Positions 22,035 to 29,579 of a stretch of 64,000 nt of DNA are shown here, piece after piece. A program made the translations under genes and the position numbers. Position 1 is the first letter of the stretch, and each line of letters starts with the position of its first letter. The DNA is from UBA4644 sp964541085 (GTDB taxonomy: Bacteria > Bacillota > Clostridia > Oscillospirales > Butyricicoccaceae), in assembly GCA_964541085.1 (NCBI GenBank), contig CAZIPA010000006.1, forward strand, positions 1-64,000, written 5' to 3'. The notes under the pieces are model-generated. The model did no database searches. It worked only from the letters and a program-made list of their open reading frames with translations, and was not told the origin of the DNA.

Positions 22035-23063
22035 ATGCTGTTAGGACATGAAAAAGTATCGTTTCTCCATCTTCCCACGCCGCTGGAATATCTGCCCGGT
22101 GTTTCCGCCGATCTGGGCGTGGAATTCTATATCAAGCGGGATGATCTGACCAATGTGGGTGTGGGCGGCAACAAGCTGCGCAAGCTGGAATATCTGCTGA
22201 AGGATGCTCAGGACAAGGGCGCGACCATGCTGCTGACGCTGGGCGGCGCACAGACCAACCATGGACGGCTCACCGCTGCCGTGGCGGCCAAGTACGGCAT
22301 GAAATGTGCCATCGTCTGCGTGGACGATTATCCCGGCGAGCTCAGCGCAAACCTGCTGCTGGACCGTCTTTTCGGTGCGGAGGTCATTCTGAAGCACGAT
22401 GACGGCCGTCCGGAAAACGAGCAGTTTGCCGAGGTGGCGGCGCAGGTAAAGGCCCGCTATGAGGCGCAGGGGGAGACGGTGTATGAGATCCCCGTGGGCG
22501 GCTCCAATGTGGGCGGCATTCTGGGCTATTATGAGTGCGCCATGGAGCTGACGGCCCAGGCCCGGGAAATGGGTCTGGAGGATGCCACCGTGTATGATGC
22601 CGTGGGCAGCATCGGCACCTATATGGGTCTGTACTGCGGCCTGAAGAATGAGGGTTCGCCGCTGGGACTGGTGGGCATTGCCATTTCTCCCTTCCTGGAG
22701 GCCAAGGACGCCCGCATTGTGGAATATTTCCAGCAGGTAAAGGCGGCCTACGGCCTGCATATTGACGCCAAGCGGGAAGATTTCCACATTGAGAAGGATT
22801 ACACCCGGGGCGCTTACAACAATCCCTGCAGGGAGGTTCGGGACGCCATCCGCTACATGGCCGGCCGGGAGGGCATCATTCTGGATCCCTGCTACACCGG
22901 CAAGGCCTTCGCAGGCATTCTGGATATGCTGAAGGAGGGCAAGATCGAAAAGGGCAGCAAGGTGATCTTCCTGCATACCGGCGGTCTGCCCGGCATCTAT
23001 ACGAAACATCATCGGATGGAGCTGGAAAAGGAGCTGCTGGACGGCGTGACCATTCTGGATTGA
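22035..23063 (+). CDS. D-cysteine desulfhydrase / ACC-deaminase-family PLP enzyme
   Basis: This 342-residue fold-type II PLP enzyme has the lysine motif in GVGGNKLRKLEYLL (Lys about 53), the TLGGAQTNHGRLTAAVA loop and a glycine-rich VGGSNVGGILGYYECA phosphate-binding region. These features fit D-cysteine desulfhydrase (DcyD) and ACC deaminase. For a gut anaerobe D-cysteine desulfhydrase, giving pyruvate, sulfide and ammonia, is more likely. The FLHTGGLPGIY segment near the end is typical. The ribosome site GAAGGAGG is strong. A terminator hairpin follows. Confidence 0.88.
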   Translation: MLLGHEKVSFLHLPTPLEYLPGVSADLGVEFYIKRDDLTNVGVGGNKLRKLEYLLKDAQDKGATMLLTLGGAQTNHGRLTAAVAAKYGMKCAIVCVDDYPGELSANLLLDRLFGAEVILKHDDGRPENEQFAEVAAQVKARYEAQGETVYEIPVGGSNVGGILGYYECAMELTAQAREMGLEDATVYDAVGSIGTYMGLYCGLKNEGSPLGLVGIAISPFLEAKDARIVEYFQQVKAAYGLHIDAKREDFHIEKDYTRGAYNNPCREVRDAIRYMAGREGIILDPCYTGKAFAGILDMLKEGKIEKGSKVIFLHTGGLPGIYTKHHRMELEKELLDGVTILD

Positions 23064-23093
23064 GACTCCACAACATCGCATTTCAAAAACAGA

Positions 23094-23121
23094 CCCGGCG
23101 GAGCTTTTCCGCCGGGTTTTT
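23094..23121 (+). terminator. Intrinsic terminator after the PLP enzyme gene
   Basis: CCCGGCGGA / TCCGCCGGG stem with a five-base loop, followed by TTTTT. Outer CCACAAC / GTTGTGG sequences extend the symmetry. Confidence 0.9.
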
Positions 23122-23172
23122 GTTGTGGCTGGATGCTCGCCTGAGGGATTGTACTTCCGTCCCCCGTCTCCT

Positions 23173-23272
23173 CACGCCCGCAGGCGCATCACGCACGAAG
23201 TGCGCATCACGATGCGAAGCATCGCATCACGCCGCAAGGCGGCGATATCACTGCGCCGTAAGGCGCCTCCCT
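23173..23272. repeat. Hairpin-chain repeat upstream of vanW-like gene
   Basis: Short hairpins CGCACGAAGTGCG, CGATGCGAAGCATCG, CGCCGCAAGGCG and GCGCCGTAAGGCGC, separated by CATCA or GATATCA spacers. Same orientation as the copy at 20660. Confidence 0.85.
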
Positions 23273-23327
23273 CCAATTCTTGAGAAAAAAGTTCATGTTC
23301 TGGACAAGGGTTGTAACCGTGGTGTAA

Positions 23328-23356
23328 TTGATATTTTCCGACGGCTTCGATATAAT
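23328..23356 (+). promoter_or_regulatory. Sigma-A-type promoter for the VanW-family gene
   Basis: TTGATA, a 17-base spacer, then TATAAT, about 55 bases upstream of the chosen start codon. Confidence 0.8.
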
Positions 23357-23412
23357 AAGGGCAGAAACATCCCCTTTATGGGTTCGATTTTCATGGAATG
23401 GGAGGCTCCTGC

Positions 23413-25227
23413 ATGGAAGAAAGGAAACCTCGGGGCGGCGCACACGCTGCGGGCAAACACGAATCCCCCCGCCGGGCCCGGCCCGCAAAAACGCCCAAGC
23501 CCCGGAAGAGCAAGGCAAAAAAAGAAAAAAAGCGGGGTCTGGGAGCCCTGCTGGCTGCCGGAATCATTCTGGCGCTGGTGATCGGCTTCTGCGGCTACAC
23601 CGCGTGGCAGCTGTATTTTAACGATACCATCCGTCAGGGTGTGTGGATGGGCGACACGGAGCTTTCCGGCATGACACCCCAGGAGGCCCGGGCCGCGCTG
23701 CAAAAATCCTACGGCGATTCGCTCAACCAGCAGCTGGAAATCACCGCCGCCGGACAGAGCTTTACCCTGTCTGTGGCCGATGCCGGACTGTCCTACGATA
23801 TCAACGGCAGCACCCAGACCGCCTATGATTATGGCCGTCAGGGAAGTCTGCTGCAGCGGGCAAAGGATTTCTGGCAGGCAAAGGGCGGCCGGGTACAGCT
23901 GGAGCTGGCCACTACGCTGGACGAAGCGGCGCTGGAAGCCCAGGTGGATACCATTGCCCAGCAGGTGCAGCAGCCCCTGTCCCCCTCCTCCTATCATTAT
24001 GTGGACGGAACCCTATCCATCGACAAGGGTCAGGCGGGCTACACCCTCAACCGGGAAGACCTGTTGAACCAGCTGGTGACGGTGCTGCATACCGCTCAGT
24101 TTGACCAGACCGTCGAGGGTCAGCTGGACATCACCCAGCCGGAGGCGCTGGATGCGGAAGCCATTGCGGCGGAGATCAACCGGGAGCCGGTGGAAACCTC
24201 GCTGGATCTGGCCTCTGACCCCACCGGCAATACCATTCTGGCAGGACAGGCCGGTGTGACGGTGGATCTGGCCGAGCTGAAGCAGGTGCTGTCCTCGGAA
24301 AGCCGCATGGCATCCCTTTCCTGCGCAGTGCAGGAGCCTCAGTATACCGCCTCGGAGCTGAAGGCGCTGCTCTTCCGGGATGTGCTGGGAGAATGCACCT
24401 CCACCTTCAATTCCAAGCTCACCGGCCGTACCACCAATGTGCTGCTGGCGGCGGATTTCTGCAACGGCGTGATTCTGCTGCCCGGCGACATTTTCTCCTA
24501 TAATGATACCGTAGGCCCCCGAACCTATGAACGGGGATTTATGGATGCCATTGTGTACATCGGAACCTCTGCGGAGGACGGTGTGGGCGGCGGCATCTGT
24601 CAGGTGAGCTCCACCATTTATTCCGCCATGCTCCGGGCCGATCTGGAAACGGTGGAACGCTATCCCCACAGCCGTGAGGTCACTTATGTGGGCAAGGGCG
24701 AGGATGCCACGGTGGCCTGGGGCAGCAAGGATTTCCGCTTTGCCAACAATACGGAGTTTCCGGTGAAGATGGAGGTCACCCACAAGGAAAACAGTCTGAC
24801 TGTGCGCCTTTACGGCACCAAAACCCAGAATAAAACGGTGAAGATCGAGACAAATATTCTGGAAAAGACCCCCTTTGAGACGCTGCGGGTGCTGGATGAG
24901 ACGCTGGCCCCCGGCACGGAAAAGACGGAATCCAACGGCTATACCGGCTACAAATCCGAGACTTATCGTGTGGTGTATATCGACGGTGTGCAGATTTCCC
25001 GGACGCTGGAGAATACCAGCACCTATAAGAAATATGACAAGGTGATTCATTACAATCCCGCAAGCACCACGCCCACTCCAACGCCTACACCGACGCCGAC
25101 ACCGACGCCCACGCCTGAGCCCGAGCCCACACCTGTGCCGGATCCCGTGCCCGAGCCTGCGCCCGATCCCGAGCCCGCACCCGGCGACGACGGCGGCGAC
25201 GACGATACCTTCCCCCGGTTTTTCTGA
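23413..25227 (+). CDS. VanW-family membrane-anchored protein with peptidoglycan-binding-like repeats
   Basis: This 604-residue protein has a basic cytoplasmic N-terminus, a membrane helix (LGALLAAGIILALVIGFCGYTAW, about 43-65), then YoaR-like putative peptidoglycan-binding domains beginning GVWMGDTELSGMTPQEA. A VanW domain follows (TTNVLLAADFCNGVILLPGDIFSYNDTVGP ... GGGICQVSSTIYSAML). The C-terminal part has TPTPTPTP and Pro/Glu-rich repeats ending in an acidic tail. It probably acts at the cell wall; VanW itself has no settled enzymatic activity. The start at 23413 is chosen because GGGAGG lies seven bases upstream. A clear promoter and a terminator bracket it as a single-gene unit. Confidence 0.9.
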   Translation: MEERKPRGGAHAAGKHESPRRARPAKTPKPRKSKAKKEKKRGLGALLAAGIILALVIGFCGYTAWQLYFNDTIRQGVWMGDTELSGMTPQEARAALQKSYGDSLNQQLEITAAGQSFTLSVADAGLSYDINGSTQTAYDYGRQGSLLQRAKDFWQAKGGRVQLELATTLDEAALEAQVDTIAQQVQQPLSPSSYHYVDGTLSIDKGQAGYTLNREDLLNQLVTVLHTAQFDQTVEGQLDITQPEALDAEAIAAEINREPVETSLDLASDPTGNTILAGQAGVTVDLAELKQVLSSESRMASLSCAVQEPQYTASELKALLFRDVLGECTSTFNSKLTGRTTNVLLAADFCNGVILLPGDIFSYNDTVGPRTYERGFMDAIVYIGTSAEDGVGGGICQVSSTIYSAMLRADLETVERYPHSREVTYVGKGEDATVAWGSKDFRFANNTEFPVKMEVTHKENSLTVRLYGTKTQNKTVKIETNILEKTPFETLRVLDETLAPGTEKTESNGYTGYKSETYRVVYIDGVQISRTLENTSTYKKYDKVIHYNPASTTPTPTPTPTPTPTPTPEPEPTPVPDPVPEPAPDPEPAPGDDGGDDDTFPRFF

Positions 25228-25235
25228 TAACACAA

Positions 25236-25270
25236 CTCCCCGGAAGCCAAGGCTTTCCGGGGAGGTTTTT
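25236..25270 (+). terminator. Intrinsic terminator after the VanW-family gene
   Basis: CTCCCCGGAAGCC pairs with GGCTTTCCGGGGAG and is followed by GTTTTTG, directly after the stop. CACAAC / GTTGTG flanks repeat the layout of the terminator at 23094. Confidence 0.9.
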
Positions 25271-25306
25271 GTTGTGGAGCTGCCCCCCTCCTTCGCAGAC
25301 TTCCTC

Positions 25307-25335
25307 TTGCGCTGTGGGGCAAAAGCGGGTATAAT
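25307..25335 (+). promoter_or_regulatory. Promoter for the M20 hydrolase gene
   Basis: TTGCGC, 17-base spacer, TATAAT, about 28 bases before the start codon at 25364. Confidence 0.75.
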
Positions 25336-25363
25336 CAAAGCAAAGACAGAAGGAGGACAACCT

Positions 25364-26557
25364 ATGTTGAATGCACAGCAGCTGTTACAGCAGGCACAGG
25401 CGCTTTTTCCCTATATGCAGTCCGTCCGGCGGGAGATTCATCAGCACCCCGAGCTGGGCGGCGCGGAGACGCAAACCCAGGCACTGATCCTGCGGGAGCT
25501 GGCCGCCATGGGCATTGAAGCCCGAAAATGCGCCGACACCGGCGTGGTGGGCATCATCCGAGGCAGCCGGCCCGGAAAAACCATCGGACTGCGGGCGGAC
25601 ATTGATGCGCTGCCCCTGCAGGAGGAAACCGGTCTGCCCTTTGCCTCACAGAATCCCGGCGTGATGCACGCCTGCGGACACGATACTCATGCGGCCTCGC
25701 TGCTGGGTGCGGCCCGGCTTTTGCAGAACAATCGGGACAGCATCCGGGGCAATGTCAAGCTGTTTTTCCAGCCGGATGAGGAACACCGTGGCGGAGCCCA
25801 GCGGATGGTGAATGAGGGCTGTCTTCAGGATCCGCCGGTGAGCGCGGTCTTCTGCGGCCACAGCGCCACCGACTGTGATGCCGGGGAATATGCCCTGAAA
25901 TATGATCGCTGTTATGCGGCCTCCAACCCCTTCAAGGTTACCGTTTATGGAAAAGGCTGCCACGGCGCGTTCCCCGGTGACGGCATTGACGCAGTGCTCA
26001 TCGGCAGCGAAGTTGTCTGCGCTCTGCAAACACTGGTCTCCCGGCGCATCTTTGCCACAGACTCTGCCGTGGTAACGGTGGGCTCCTTCCACAGCGGAAC
26101 CAAGGGCAATATTATTGCGGAAACCGCTGTGTTGGAGGGCATTATCCGCACCCTCGGCCCGGAAATGCGAAAGAAAATGTGCACCCTGTTCCGGGAGACG
26201 GTGGAAGGCATTGCGTCCGCGCTGGGCGGACGGGCAGAGGTGGAGATCGAGGACGGCTACCCCGGTGTCATCAACACGGATTCCATGACGGCGCTGGTGC
26301 AGCGTTCCATGACCGCGCTGGTGGGAGAGGAGCACATCCATCTGCACACCATTCCGGAAATGGGCTCGGAGGACTTCGGTGCGTTTATGGACGGCATCCC
26401 CGGCTGCTACGGCTTTTTCGGCTTTGGCGACGGCAGACAGAAGTGCGTCCATGCGGCCCACAGCTCCCGGTTTATGCTCAATGAGGACGGGCTTGTGTAT
26501 GCGGCGGCGCTGCACACCCGGGTGGCGCTGGATTATCTGAATCAGGATGAATTTTAA
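25364..26557 (+). CDS. M20-family amidohydrolase/carboxypeptidase
   Basis: This 397-residue protein matches the aminoacylase/hippurate hydrolase branch of the M20 family. It has LRREIHQHPELG-like text near the start (VRREIHQHPELGG), the metal and active-site motifs GLRADIDALPL (76-84), MHACGHDTHAA (101-111, with Cys104, His106 and Asp107) and QPDEEHRGGA (Glu139-Glu140). It removes acyl groups from N-acylated amino acids or cleaves small peptides; the exact substrate cannot be read. The start at 25364 follows AAGGAGG. The next gene begins 16 bases after its stop, so the two form an operon. Confidence 0.92.
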   Translation: MLNAQQLLQQAQALFPYMQSVRREIHQHPELGGAETQTQALILRELAAMGIEARKCADTGVVGIIRGSRPGKTIGLRADIDALPLQEETGLPFASQNPGVMHACGHDTHAASLLGAARLLQNNRDSIRGNVKLFFQPDEEHRGGAQRMVNEGCLQDPPVSAVFCGHSATDCDAGEYALKYDRCYAASNPFKVTVYGKGCHGAFPGDGIDAVLIGSEVVCALQTLVSRRIFATDSAVVTVGSFHSGTKGNIIAETAVLEGIIRTLGPEMRKKMCTLFRETVEGIASALGGRAEVEIEDGYPGVINTDSMTALVQRSMTALVGEEHIHLHTIPEMGSEDFGAFMDGIPGCYGFFGFGDGRQKCVHAAHSSRFMLNEDGLVYAAALHTRVALDYLNQDEF

Positions 26558-26572
26558 GAGAAGGAGAAGGCT

Positions 26573-27235
26573 ATGATTGCGATTATTTGTGCCATGAATG
26601 TGGAGCTGGAGGAGATTCTCCGGCGGATGGAAAATGTCCGGCAGGAGCAGTGCGCCGGTGTGCAGGTGCATCTGGGAACGCTGGAGGGACAGCAGGTGGC
26701 GGCCGTGGTTTGCGGCGTGGGAAAGGTGTCTGCCGCCCTGTGTACCCAGATGCTCATCAGCCGCTATCAGCTCTCGGCCCTGTTCCATTCCGGCATTGCG
26801 GGCGGCGTGTCTCCCAATTTGAAGCCCATGGATGTGGTGGTGGCACGGGAGCTCACCTATCGGGATATGTCGGAGGACATCAAGCGCTCCTGGCTGCCCT
26901 GCGGCGGCGTATTTCTGGCGGATGCAAAGCTGTCTGCGCTGCTGCGGCAGGCGGCACCGGAGGCGTTGGTGGGATGCATGGCCACCGGCGATCTGTTTTT
27001 GGAGAGCAGGGAGGAAAAGCTGCGGCTCCAGCAGGATTTCAACGCCCTCTGTGCGGATATGGAAAGTGCAGCCGTGGCGCAGGTTTGCGTGGTGAATCAG
27101 GTGCCCTTCGCCGTGCTGCGGTGCATTTCCGATCTGGGCGATGATGAAGCCCGGGGCGATTATGAATGCTTCGAGCAGCGGGCCGCACACCTCTCGGCGG
27201 ACATCCTGTGCCAGGCCATCGGAAAGATGGAATAA
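26573..27235 (+). CDS. mtnN: 5'-methylthioadenosine/S-adenosylhomocysteine nucleosidase
   Basis: This 220-residue enzyme has the family motifs FHSGIAGGVSP (substrate loop), DMESAAVAQVC and RCISDLGDD (catalytic aspartate). It hydrolyses the glycosidic bond of MTA and SAH, recycling adenine and clearing methylation by-products. Residues before GIAGGV are typical, including IICAMNVELEEIL at the start. It lies in the same transcript as the M20 hydrolase and is followed by a strong terminator. Confidence 0.93.
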   Translation: MIAIICAMNVELEEILRRMENVRQEQCAGVQVHLGTLEGQQVAAVVCGVGKVSAALCTQMLISRYQLSALFHSGIAGGVSPNLKPMDVVVARELTYRDMSEDIKRSWLPCGGVFLADAKLSALLRQAAPEALVGCMATGDLFLESREEKLRLQQDFNALCADMESAAVAQVCVVNQVPFAVLRCISDLGDDEARGDYECFEQRAAHLSADILCQAIGKME

Positions 27236-27253
27236 AAGAACAGCTATAAAACG

Positions 27254-27280
27254 AAAGCTCCCCGCGAGGGGAGCTTTTTT
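27254..27280 (+). terminator. Intrinsic terminator after mtnN
   Basis: AAAGCTCCCC / GGGGAGCTTT stem with a GCGA tetraloop, followed by TTT. Confidence 0.92.
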
Positions 27281-27282
27281 AA

Positions 27283-27515
27283 TGATATCGGCTTCGCCGG
27301 TGAAATCTTCTTCGAAGATGAAATCGCCTTGCGCCGGTGAAATCCCTGCGGGGATGGGAAGAAGTGATGCGCCTGCGGCGTGATGCGATGCCTTGCATCG
27401 TGATGCGCACTTCGTGCGTGATGCGCCTGCGGGCGTTGGGGACGGGGGCGAAAGGACAACCCTCTCAGTCACCTGCGGTGACAGCTCTCCCAGAAGGAGA
27501 GCCAAGCCGGGAGAG
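27283..27515. repeat. Repeat block between mtnN and the next gene (hairpin chain plus GGCTCTCC module)
   Basis: First come units of the form spacer GGTGAAATC plus a small hairpin (CTTCTTCGAAG, CGCCTTGCGCCG, CCTGCGGGG). TGATG-spaced hairpins follow to 27438, and then an inverted copy of the palindromic module (AACCCTCTCAGTCACCTGCG ... GGAGAGCC, about 27460-27508). No gene is seen before 27582. Confidence 0.85.
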
Positions 27516-27581
27516 AGAGCCGCAATAAATGCGAACCACGCCTGACGCCCCGGCATAGACTGCCTTACAGGAGGGGATCGG

Positions 27582-28004
27582 ATGGCTGTCACGCTGCCGC
27601 CCATCGGACTGGGCTTTCACGGGGACCCGGAGACACAGGCACTGATGACCGGTGCGGTGACGGCGGGCAACCTGTTTACCATCGCCGTGCTGCGGGGCAA
27701 GGCCCGACTGCTGAAGCATCCGGAGCTGGAGGGAAACACGCCGCCGATTCTGGATGTGCTGCCCCGGCTGGGGGCGGTGATTTTTACCGTGACCTCCTTT
27801 TATTTTCTGGTGCTGGCCTGGAACGATGCCGCCCGGGACGCCAACCGGCAGGACGGAGGCAATCCCCAGCAGGGAACCTCTGCCCAGCTGCGGCTGCTGC
27901 TGATGGCAAACCTGCTGGCCACGGCGGCGGTACTCATGCGTACAAAGGTGGTGTTTTCCTCCCCGCCCCTGTCTGCCCTGTCGGTAGAGGCGCTGGAGAC
28001 CTGA
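27582..28004 (+). CDS. Small conserved-looking membrane protein
   Basis: This 140-residue protein has no recognised family. Two hydrophobic segments lie at about 58-80 (ILDVLPRLGAVIFTVTSFYFLVLAW) and 105-120 (LRLLLMANLLATAAVLM). A glycine- and glutamine-rich loop (NRQDGGNPQQG) lies between them. An AGGAGG-like site precedes the ATG. It converges on the small minus-strand gene with only two bases between the stops, so both are likely real. Function unknown. Confidence 0.6.
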   Translation: MAVTLPPIGLGFHGDPETQALMTGAVTAGNLFTIAVLRGKARLLKHPELEGNTPPILDVLPRLGAVIFTVTSFYFLVLAWNDAARDANRQDGGNPQQGTSAQLRLLLMANLLATAAVLMRTKVVFSSPPLSALSVEALET

Positions 28005-28006
28005 GC

Positions 28007-28282
28007 CTAAGCATCCCCCTTCAGCTGCTCCAGCTGCTGCTGCAAACGCTTCACCTGCTGCTCCAGTGCGTCCAGACGCCCGCTGTCCGGACCGTCCCCC
28101 GCCGAAAGCAGCTGGCTCTGGGCCGAGCTGGTTTCCAGAATCTGTCCGATGAGCATCAGCCAGTTGCCCAGGGCATTCTGCTGATTATAATCCAGCCGAC
28201 CCAGCAGGGCAAAGCCCAGCACCGTTCCCACGGCGGTGAGCAGCGGTGCCGGCAAATCAAAAAAGCCCTCCTTGGACGGCAT
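28007..28282 (-). CDS. Small protein with one membrane segment and C-terminal coiled coil
   Basis: This 91-residue protein starts MPSKEGFFDLPAPLLTAVG with AAAGGAG upstream. Residues 13-28 are hydrophobic, and a second moderately hydrophobic helix spans 40-50. The C-terminus is a heptad-like coiled coil rich in Gln, Leu and Lys (DALEQQVKRLQQQLEQLK). The family is not recognised. A much longer antisense reading through the next gene shares this frame but has no separate support; the ribosome site fixes the start at 28282. Confidence 0.65.
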   Translation of the reverse strand: MPSKEGFFDLPAPLLTAVGTVLGFALLGRLDYNQQNALGNWLMLIGQILETSSAQSQLLSAGDGPDSGRLDALEQQVKRLQQQLEQLKGDA

Positions 28283-28375
28283 GGGACGGCTCCTTTCTTT
28301 TCCCCTTGCCAGTGGGGAGAATCTGATATATAATAAGAAAAAGCATTGCGGAAACGGGAAAAGGAGGTCTGTCCG

Positions 28376-29497
28376 GTGAGATCGTGGAAAAATGTGCTTG
28401 CGCTGCTGCTGGCGATGTGTCTGCTGCTGCCCCTGCTGCGGGGAAGCTGTCAGGCGGCGGAAAGCTATATCATCACCGTGACGGAGGACACCGTGCAGGA
28501 GGACACTGCCGACCCGGGCATGGCCCTGTATCTGGACGGCCTGATTTATGTGCCCTATACCACCCTTTCCCAGCTGAACCGCACCTGGGTGGCCTATAAC
28601 GAGAGCAAAGCGCTGGTGACAGTCTATCGGGTGGGCTATATCATTTATTTTGAGCTGGATACCGGCCTGACCTACAATCAGGACAACCGCTATGTACAGG
28701 TGTCGGCAAAAATGCGTTCCGGCGTGCCCTATCTGCCGGTGCAGGTGATCTGCAACTGGATGGGACTGTATTTTTCCTACACCTCCGCGTCGGCCTCCGG
28801 GCTGGGCTATCCCATTGTGCGGCTGGCCCGGGAAACCCCGGCCGTGTCGGATGAGACGCTGTACCGTCAGCAGGCGGCAACGCTGGCCGAGGTGGCAAAA
28901 AGCCGGGATATCCGTTCCGGACTGCAATCTCCCGAGGTGGACATCCCTGCCCCCGAGCCGGAGGAACGGGACATTACCCTGCTGTTTGCCGGTGTGCCCG
29001 AGGGCGATGCGGCCCTGCTGCTGGATACGCTGGAGGCAGGACAGACCCCGGCGGCCTTTTTCCTGTCGCCTGAGGATGTCAATGCCCAGGGGGCGCTGCT
29101 GCGGGAGGTCTATTGCCGGGGCTTTTCGCTGGGCATTCTGCTGGCGGGAGAAGACCCGCTGGAGGAGGCAAGGGCCGGATCGGAGGCTTATGCGGACACG
29201 CTGCACTGCCGGGTGCGTCTGGTGCTGTGCGCCCGGGCGCTGACGGAGGAAGAGGTGCGGACGCTGACGGAAAACGGCTTTGTGCCGGTGGCGGCAGAGC
29301 AGGATTATTCCCGCACGGAGCTGACCTCCCAAAAGCTGCTGTCTGCCCTGAAAAGGCTGCTGCGCACCGGAGACGGCGGCGAACGGCTGCTGCTGCGGCC
29401 CGACAGCATGGTGCAGGAGCTTTTGCCGGTGGTTTGCAGCTATCTTGTGGCGCAGAATTACACTGCACTGCCCCTGCACGAATGGACACAGCCTTAA
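28376..29497 (+). CDS. Secreted copper-amine-oxidase-N-like protein with degenerate deacetylase-like domain
   Basis: This 373-residue protein starts at GTG, supported by AAAGGAGG eight bases upstream. A signal peptide (LALLLAMCLLLPLLRGSCQAAES) is followed by a wall- or substrate-binding-like domain (GLIYVPYTTLSQLNRTW, RSGVPYLPVQVICNWMGL) similar to the copper amine oxidase N-terminal repeat found in many clostridial exoproteins. From about residue 195 a region resembles the NodB polysaccharide-deacetylase fold (ITLLFAGVP, TPAAFFLSPEDV, GFSLGILLAGED). It lacks the Asp-Asp pair and the H-x3-H metal motif, so an enzymatic role is doubtful. Confidence 0.72.
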   Translation: MRSWKNVLALLLAMCLLLPLLRGSCQAAESYIITVTEDTVQEDTADPGMALYLDGLIYVPYTTLSQLNRTWVAYNESKALVTVYRVGYIIYFELDTGLTYNQDNRYVQVSAKMRSGVPYLPVQVICNWMGLYFSYTSASASGLGYPIVRLARETPAVSDETLYRQQAATLAEVAKSRDIRSGLQSPEVDIPAPEPEERDITLLFAGVPEGDAALLLDTLEAGQTPAAFFLSPEDVNAQGALLREVYCRGFSLGILLAGEDPLEEARAGSEAYADTLHCRVRLVLCARALTEEEVRTLTENGFVPVAAEQDYSRTELTSQKLLSALKRLLRTGDGGERLLLRPDSMVQELLPVVCSYLVAQNYTALPLHEWTQP

Positions 29498-29579
29498 AGT
29501 GCGCTGTCAAGAGACGGTGTGACCCTTGACCCTTCCACTCCTTTGCCCTATGCTCATGGGAAAAAGGAGTGGTTTTCTA

